The notes beneath the pieces are model-generated. The model saw only the letters and a program-made list of their open reading frames with translations. It did not search any database and was not told the origin of the DNA. A stretch of DNA of 40,413 nucleotides from Bacteroidales bacterium (GTDB lineage Bacteria > Bacteroidota > Bacteroidia > Bacteroidales > PUMT01): contig SLPB01000039.1 of the NCBI GenBank assembly GCA_007132225.1, forward strand, positions 1 to 40,413, given 5' to 3'. Of this stretch, positions 35,296 through 40,413 are shown in pieces. Position numbers and translations under genes: made by a program. Within the stretch, counting starts at the first letter, position 1, and the number at the start of each line of letters is the position of its first letter.

Positions 35296-36633
35296 ATGAA
35301 AAATTTTTCCAGGTCACTTTTTTATTTCTTCTCTCCTTTTTTGTTATTACTGTTTGCTTGTCCCTCCTCAGCATCCGATACTGAAAAACTGGCAGATCAC
35401 TTTAATAATAAAGCCGTACCGCTAAACACCGGTGATGATATTGATGAAATTATTGAGCTTGCCGGATCGCGCAGACTGGTGCTACTTGGTGAAGCATCTC
35501 ACGGAACAACCGAGTTTTATGAATGGCGGTCTGAGATAACCCGGCGACTGATAAGTGAAAAAGACTTCTCATTTGTTGCAGTTGAAGGTGACTGGGCTTC
35601 AATTTACAGGCTTAATGAATATGTTAAAGGCTTACCCGGAGCACTCTCTTCGGCCAAAAGAGTACTCAGGAGTTTTGAAAGGTGGCCGGAGTGGATGTGG
35701 GCTAACAGGGATATTGAAGAACTTGCCGAGTGGATGCGCGATTACAACAGCAATCTGCCTGCTGACCAAAAAATAGGCTTTTATGGAATGGATGTATACG
35801 GGCAGTGGGAAGCGATGGATGATCTCCTGGAATATACAAGAAAATATTTGCCTGACCATCATGAGGAAATAAGCCGGAGTATGCAGTGTTTTGCAAATTA
35901 TGACCGCGATGAATGGACCTATGCACGTGCTGTATCGGGCAGGGGGCATCCCTCATGTGAGGATGAACTCCGGGATGTAGTGGAAATTTTAAATGAATAC
36001 TACGTTCAGCTCACTGATAGAGATGAGAAGAAATTTTTTCGTGCCAGGCAGAATGCTATTGTTGTAAAAAATGCGGAGGATTTTTTCCGCCTGGCTATTA
36101 CTGATAACGCAGGTTCATGGAACAGCCGGGCAACACACATGTGGGAAACTGTTCGCAGACTATTAAGCCATTACGGGGATGATTCAAGAGGAATAGTGTG
36201 GGCACATAATACTCACGTTGGTGATTCTGACGCCACCTCTATGCGTTACCAGGATATGATCAATATCGGACATCTCAGCAGGGGTGAACTTGGTCCGGAT
36301 GAGGTTTTTATTACCGGGTTCGGAACATTCAAGGGAACAGTCAACGCCGGTAGCAGCTGGGGATCACGTATGCATAGAATGAGAGTGCCGGAAGGTATCC
36401 AGGGCAGTTATGAAAATATTTTCGGGCAGCTTACCCACGAGCAATTCTACCTTATTTTTGATGAGGAAGATCGAACTAATCCACTGCTTAACCAATTCAG
36501 GGGCCACAGAGCGATAGGGGTTGTATATAATACTGCACAGGATGCAGGAAACTATGTCCCCACCATCCTGCCCAGGCGTTACGATGCATTTATTTTTATA
36601 AGAGAGACCGGGCCCCTGCAACCAGTCAGGTAA
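35296..36633 (+). CDS. exported erythromycin-esterase-family hydrolase
   Basis: The 445-residue protein of the EreA/EreB fold has an N-terminal signal sequence, possibly a lipoprotein one (LLFAC, C21, though Phe at -2 is unusual). Family catalytic residues are all in place: E66 and H69 in GEASHG, R78, E97 in AVEGDW, and H304 and H307 in WAHNTHVGD. The spacings E-x2-H, H+9 Arg and H+28 Glu agree with what I recall for the macrolide esterases. Most members outside resistance plasmids have unknown substrates. The exported location and a setting among biosynthesis genes do not argue for drug resistance, so I would not call it a resistance gene. Confidence 0.82.
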   Translation: MKNFSRSLFYFFSPFLLLLFACPSSASDTEKLADHFNNKAVPLNTGDDIDEIIELAGSRRLVLLGEASHGTTEFYEWRSEITRRLISEKDFSFVAVEGDWASIYRLNEYVKGLPGALSSAKRVLRSFERWPEWMWANRDIEELAEWMRDYNSNLPADQKIGFYGMDVYGQWEAMDDLLEYTRKYLPDHHEEISRSMQCFANYDRDEWTYARAVSGRGHPSCEDELRDVVEILNEYYVQLTDRDEKKFFRARQNAIVVKNAEDFFRLAITDNAGSWNSRATHMWETVRRLLSHYGDDSRGIVWAHNTHVGDSDATSMRYQDMINIGHLSRGELGPDEVFITGFGTFKGTVNAGSSWGSRMHRMRVPEGIQGSYENIFGQLTHEQFYLIFDEEDRTNPLLNQFRGHRAIGVVYNTAQDAGNYVPTILPRRYDAFIFIRETGPLQPVR

Positions 36634-37323
36634 TCAGTCTATGAATCCGGCACCCGGAATTCCCGACAACTGCCTGAATAATTGATTGGCATTAAGAACA
36701 CAAAAGCTGCGCACATCAAGTCCGGCATGCCTGAAAGCCAGGGCAACCCAGGTGTTGCAAGTCCTGAAGAGATGGTATTTCTTTGTTGCCAGAAAGAAAT
36801 GATCAGCCTCGCCATATACTGTACTTGGCTGGATCTCCTCCTTTTGATCACGCATATAACTTTCAGAAACAAATCTGCTGAGGGCCTCAAACTGCTCAGC
36901 TTTTAATGGTATCCTGAGTATTCTGCTATCCCCTCCATAGGCTGAACTCACGGGGGTATTGAAGGCAAATATTTGCAGTACACTTTGTGTAGGCCACAGA
37001 ATCGCCCTTGCTGCAAGAAAAAAGGGATTCCCGGTTGCCTGATAGAATTTTTCGTCACCCCATCCTACATCCACAAAGTTCCTGTCCTGGTAGTTTTCAA
37101 TTTCCGGCCAGTGTCGGGGATCAACATCCCCGACAGGAAAAATTATCCCTGTATGCCAGAATTCCTGAACAACCCATACCTCATAAAACAGATCATCGTC
37201 ATCTGTGGTGGTTGTAAATCCGTAGGTCTGATGAAGAGGGGATAAGACAAAAATCAAAAACAAAAGAAAAAACCATGCAGTCCGGAGTTTGGGGTGCTTT
37301 CTGTTATTTACCATTTTCTTCAT
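36634..37323 (-). CDS. exported DUF2459 family protein
   Basis: The 229-residue protein has a signal peptide or N-terminal anchor (about 15-36, AWFFLLFLIFVLSP), then the DUF2459 pattern: an early WHTGIIFPV, VGWGDEKFYQATG, and late YGEADHFFLATKKYHLFRTCNTWVALAFRHAGL. The Cys in TCNTW and the His in WHTG are the most conserved positions and could be catalytic; no activity is established. The start overlaps the end of the upstream membrane protein gene by four bases (ATGA). Its stop codon directly abuts the stop of the convergent esterase gene, with no gap. Confidence 0.75.
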   Translation of the reverse strand: MKKMVNNRKHPKLRTAWFFLLFLIFVLSPLHQTYGFTTTTDDDDLFYEVWVVQEFWHTGIIFPVGDVDPRHWPEIENYQDRNFVDVGWGDEKFYQATGNPFFLAARAILWPTQSVLQIFAFNTPVSSAYGGDSRILRIPLKAEQFEALSRFVSESYMRDQKEEIQPSTVYGEADHFFLATKKYHLFRTCNTWVALAFRHAGLDVRSFCVLNANQLFRQLSGIPGAGFID

Positions 37324-39698
37324 GTTTTTCCAAGGTTAGCAACCAGAGTAAGACCATAGGAGAGTGCAGCAATCAACATTACCCAGAAAAAACCTGCTTC
37401 AACCGCGATTATAGTTGCAAGGGCTGTGCTTATTACCGAAAGACAACCGTTTATTCCCCATGCCCAGGGTATGAGCGTTTTGTTTTTTTCAGATAGCCTG
37501 CGCAGGCCAAGGGGAAATGGCATACCCATAAAAAAGGCAGCCGGAGATATAAATAATAATGAGAAAAGAATTTTAACCAAAAGCGGAAGGTTGATGGTAA
37601 GTCTCAGCAAGGGCACAAGCAATGCTATATAGAGAATAATAAAAAATATTACAAGTGAAAGCACTTTGGTTATATCTTTATTGCTGGTGCTTAACCGGGA
37701 TGAAACCAGGCTCCCTGCACCGGAACATATAAGCATTCCGCTAATAACTGCAGCGGCGGCATAAATGGGATTTCCAAAATAGAGAATGAACTGTTGTATG
37801 AGTATTATCTCAATAAACATAAAACCAAGGCCTATACCACTAAAATGCATTACAGTATATGCCTTTCCTCCGCCCTGCCAGCCTATAACAAAAAGCGGAA
37901 GCAGTATGAGAATCACTGCGGCAATTGTGATTTGCAGAAAGGTTATCAGGACAACCATGTATCCTATTTCCAGAAAAGGAACAGCAGACTGGCCAAATAT
38001 TTCCTGCATTTTATTATAACGGCTCAGCTTTAGAAACTGAGAAAAATATGGCATGTTGTCAGTTGCAGGTTTTATATTAAAATCATATTCACGGTAAAAC
38101 TTCTCCCTGTCTCCCGACATTATGTTGTCTGTATAATCAAAAAAATGATCATCCTGTAACCTGTTATAAACGGAACGTTCCTCATGTTTTATACCGGGAA
38201 GAAGGACAGGGTCAAAAAACATTCTCCGGCAGAAACTCCTTATTTCGCTAATTTCGGCAGGAACCAAGGGTGATTTTTTCAAAACGAAGCTTATTGTCCC
38301 CCATCCCCTTATAGCAGCAAGATGATTTTCCACAGGTGAAATACTGTTTTTTTCATGAGTCTCAACAAGGGTTGCCAGTAATTTTAGCGGATTCCTGGAT
38401 GGATAATCCATCCAGGCTGTGACTGCTATCATTCCGTCATCAGAAAGCCGGTTCCACATTTCATCAACTGCTTCCAGGGTAAGGATAAACTGTTCCTCAA
38501 GTGCGTTGACTCCGGAAGTTCCCCCAAAAGACTCAGATGTAGGCATAATAATAAGCTCGTAATCAGAATCATCCTTTAACAGGTAGCTGCGGGAGTGCAG
38601 GCTTACCGGATTAATAGCGGGGAGATGATACATTGAGTCTATCATATAAGCAAGTTCATTCTTTAAAAGGTTTACTGCAACGCGATTTTGCTCCACCACT
38701 GTAATGTTTTCAATTCCCAGGGTCAGTGCATGGGCAGCGAAAAGACCTGTTCCGGCGTCCAGCAACAGCAGGTTCTCAGGCTTATTAATTACATAGGGCA
38801 GGAAGTTAGTGGTATAATCAAGAAAATGGCTTGTATCCGCCCTTGTCCATTCTATGACAGGGCCAAACCAGTTACCGTTGCTGAAAAGTACATCACGCAC
38901 AGGGACCATGCCCTGGTAATTCAGACTTAACCCGGGTGCATATCTGAGTGCAGGTGACCTTACAACATCTATCTGACCATAGGGACTGCTTTTTTTAATT
39001 ACTATTTCCGCATCAGGAAGGTTCATTGCCCCTGAGAGATCTTTATATTGCGACATGGGAAGTGAAGGAGGTGAATACATCAGTATCACGGGCAGCAAAA
39101 AGGCGATAATCAGGGGAGCAATGAAAACTAATCTTAATTTTGAGGGAATAATCAAAATACCTGCAATTACAGGCAGCAAAGCTAAAAATGAGGGTAACTG
39201 TGCAGGGTAAAAAAACCAGAAAACAATCAGAATAAACAATCCTCCTGTTCCTGAACCCAAAAGATCGGCAAAATAAAGTGACCCTATTTTGTCGACAAAC
39301 TTGATATAAACCAGTCCTATAGCCAAAGCTCCCAGGAAAAAGGGAATAAAAAATGCAAAATATGTTATCAGTAATCCCCATACCTGGCTACGGTCAATAA
39401 ATAGCAGATATGAATCAAATCCGCCAAAAACTCTTGATGAAACAAGCATTATAAGGCTCATGGATATTCCGGAAAGAATCATGAGCAATGGCAGGGCGAT
39501 ATTTATATGTTTCACGAACCATTTCCTTCCAATTGCAAGTACAGTCCCGCTTGCCCCAAAACCCAAGAGGGCAACTGATATAACCATGTAGGCAAAATGA
39601 CTCCATTGAATTATGGAGAGCAGTTGCATCAGGGTAAGCTGAAATGCAATTATCGAAGCAGAAAGTAATCCGATACTAAGGTATATCCTTCTTGACAT
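37320..39698 (-). CDS. polytopic membrane protein with spermidine-synthase-like methyltransferase domain
   Basis: The 792-residue protein has about seven N-terminal helices (1-210), a soluble Rossmann domain (about 230-560) and about six C-terminal helices (575-790). Motif I reads LLLDAGTGLFAAHAL (311-325), and the acidic end of strand 2 is E336 in VVEQN. Where true spermidine synthases have a catalytic Asp (DxxDP), it has IIMPTSES (383-390), so polyamine synthesis is unlikely. It may be a membrane-bound methyltransferase or a flippase-like protein with a ligand-binding domain. It lies 24 bp after the isoaspartate methyltransferase gene. Confidence 0.7.
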   Translation of the reverse strand: MSRRIYLSIGLLSASIIAFQLTLMQLLSIIQWSHFAYMVISVALLGFGASGTVLAIGRKWFVKHINIALPLLMILSGISMSLIMLVSSRVFGGFDSYLLFIDRSQVWGLLITYFAFFIPFFLGALAIGLVYIKFVDKIGSLYFADLLGSGTGGLFILIVFWFFYPAQLPSFLALLPVIAGILIIPSKLRLVFIAPLIIAFLLPVILMYSPPSLPMSQYKDLSGAMNLPDAEIVIKKSSPYGQIDVVRSPALRYAPGLSLNYQGMVPVRDVLFSNGNWFGPVIEWTRADTSHFLDYTTNFLPYVINKPENLLLLDAGTGLFAAHALTLGIENITVVEQNRVAVNLLKNELAYMIDSMYHLPAINPVSLHSRSYLLKDDSDYELIIMPTSESFGGTSGVNALEEQFILTLEAVDEMWNRLSDDGMIAVTAWMDYPSRNPLKLLATLVETHEKNSISPVENHLAAIRGWGTISFVLKKSPLVPAEISEIRSFCRRMFFDPVLLPGIKHEERSVYNRLQDDHFFDYTDNIMSGDREKFYREYDFNIKPATDNMPYFSQFLKLSRYNKMQEIFGQSAVPFLEIGYMVVLITFLQITIAAVILILLPLFVIGWQGGGKAYTVMHFSGIGLGFMFIEIILIQQFILYFGNPIYAAAAVISGMLICSGAGSLVSSRLSTSNKDITKVLSLVIFFIILYIALLVPLLRLTINLPLLVKILFSLLFISPAAFFMGMPFPLGLRRLSEKNKTLIPWAWGINGCLSVISTALATIIAVEAGFFWVMLIAALSYGLTLVANLGKT

Positions 39699-39722
39699 AA
39701 TTTGATTTAAGGCAGATTAGTA

Positions 39723-40412
39723 TCAGTCCTTTCTGGTGAAAGGTACAAAACGGACAGGCAGAAGGTTTGTTGTCCTTATTTCTTCACCTTTCTTTTCAAT
39801 CAGCATAAGGGTTTGAGTCATAAATGGCGATCCCACGGGTATTACCATTCTGCCGCCATCTTTCAGCTGGGCAATAAGCGGGGGCGGTATGTATTCAGCT
39901 GCAGCGGTTACCACTATGGCATCAAAGGGCGCATGCTCCTTGAGTCCGTAATAACCATCACCAATTATAACCTTAGCATTATCATAATTCAAATCCTGTA
40001 ATACCTGGCGGGCATGATTACCCAGTTCCGGTATTATTTCAATCGTATATACCTGTTCAACTATTTCTGCAAGAACAGCCGCCTGGTAGCCTGAACCTGC
40101 ACCTACTTCAAGAACCCTGTCACCTGGTCCGGGATTAACCAGTTCGGTCATATAGGCCACAATGAACGGCTGGGAAATGGTTTGACCGTAACCTATTGGC
40201 ATCGGGCCATCATTATATGCTCTTCTTTGTTGCCCGCGGGGTACAAACAAATGCCTTTCAACATTCATCATTGCATCTATGGTAGGCTGATGTTCAATTC
40301 CCCGGTTAATTATTTGCTGCTGCACCATATTTTCACGCAACCGATCATAATTCTGACTTTTCACCCCGATAAAAGTCATTGAAAATATTAGTAAAACCAT
40401 TATAATTTTCAT
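39723..40412 (-). CDS. pcm: protein-L-isoaspartate O-methyltransferase, with signal peptide
   Basis: Methylates isoaspartyl residues in damaged proteins so they can reset to aspartate. The 229-residue protein has the PCMT motifs GYGQTISQPFIVAYMTEL, VLEVGAGSGYQAAVLAEI (SAM motif I) and DAIVVTAAAEYIPPPLIAQL. An N-terminal hydrophobic stretch (KIIMVLLIFSMTFIGVKS) looks like a cleavable signal peptide and would place the enzyme in the periplasm, where SAM is not expected. The start codon is complete at the edge of the window. It heads an operon with the membrane methyltransferase-like and DUF2459 genes. Confidence 0.9.
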   Translation of the reverse strand: MKIIMVLLIFSMTFIGVKSQNYDRLRENMVQQQIINRGIEHQPTIDAMMNVERHLFVPRGQQRRAYNDGPMPIGYGQTISQPFIVAYMTELVNPGPGDRVLEVGAGSGYQAAVLAEIVEQVYTIEIIPELGNHARQVLQDLNYDNAKVIIGDGYYGLKEHAPFDAIVVTAAAEYIPPPLIAQLKDGGRMVIPVGSPFMTQTLMLIEKKGEEIRTTNLLPVRFVPFTRKD

Positions 40413-40413
40413 A

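Noticed and set aside
37320-39698. Annotation as spermidine synthase
   Set aside because: The catalytic Asp motif is replaced by MPTSES and the domain is flanked by about 13 membrane helices.
1-40413. Mobile elements, CRISPR arrays, prophage, defence islands, tRNA or rRNA genes
   Set aside because: I looked through the intergenic regions and gene content on both strands and found no transposase, integrase, regularly spaced repeats, or cloverleaf-like sequences.

Overview
The window is a chromosomal stretch from a member of the Bacteroidota, most likely a free-living Bacteroidales/Marinilabiliales-type organism. I infer this from three things. Good promoters match the Bacteroidota -7 consensus TAnnTTTG rather than TATAAT. 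The enzyme forms fit the phylum: a TrpB of the Bacteroides type, bifunctional HisB and HisIE fusions, and a short ProB without a PUA domain. A lipoprotein carries the acidic surface-export signal typical of the group. I saw no mobile element, phage, CRISPR array, rRNA or tRNA.

Left part (1-2781, minus strand): a small copper-chaperone-like HMA protein followed by a P1B-1 Cu+ ATPase (CopA). Then, on the plus strand, comes a complete histidine operon headed by a tryptophan synthase beta gene: trpB-hisG-hisD-hisC-hisB-hisH-hisA-hisF-hisIE (3431-11945). In front of trpB I find a ten-codon leader peptide (MWLWHAGIFR) with two Trp codons and one His codon. It is followed by a possible antiterminator strand and a 30-nt perfect terminator palindrome. 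This is a classical attenuator whose leader codons match both pathways of the operon.

Middle part (12078-22761): an OsmC peroxidase, a large surface lipoprotein built of four 190-residue beta-helix-like repeats with a small outer-membrane barrel protein behind it, an ECF sigma factor/Ser-Thr kinase pair on the opposite strand, and an osmoprotectant cluster (BCCT transporter, tandem universal stress protein, orphan OpuAC-type betaine-binding lipoprotein). A periplasmic MsrA closes this part.

Right part (22860-35014, minus strand): eight same-strand genes argR-argG-argH-proB'-proB-proA-gltB-gltD, probably one glutamate-family unit that makes glutamate and converts it to proline and arginine. 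The gene called proB' here is a shortened glutamate-5-kinase paralogue that has lost its phosphate loop and catalytic C-terminal part. The promoter in front of argR carries three TATGCATA half-sites phased at 10 and 21 bp, a likely ArgR operator.

Far right: a secreted erythromycin-esterase-family protein (plus), and a three-gene minus-strand operon with an exported protein-isoaspartate methyltransferase, a polytopic membrane protein with a methyltransferase-like domain, and a DUF2459 protein.

Most of the window is conserved metabolism. The most interesting points are regulatory (the Trp/His attenuator and the phased ArgR operator) and the ProB-like pseudoenzyme placed between argH and proB.
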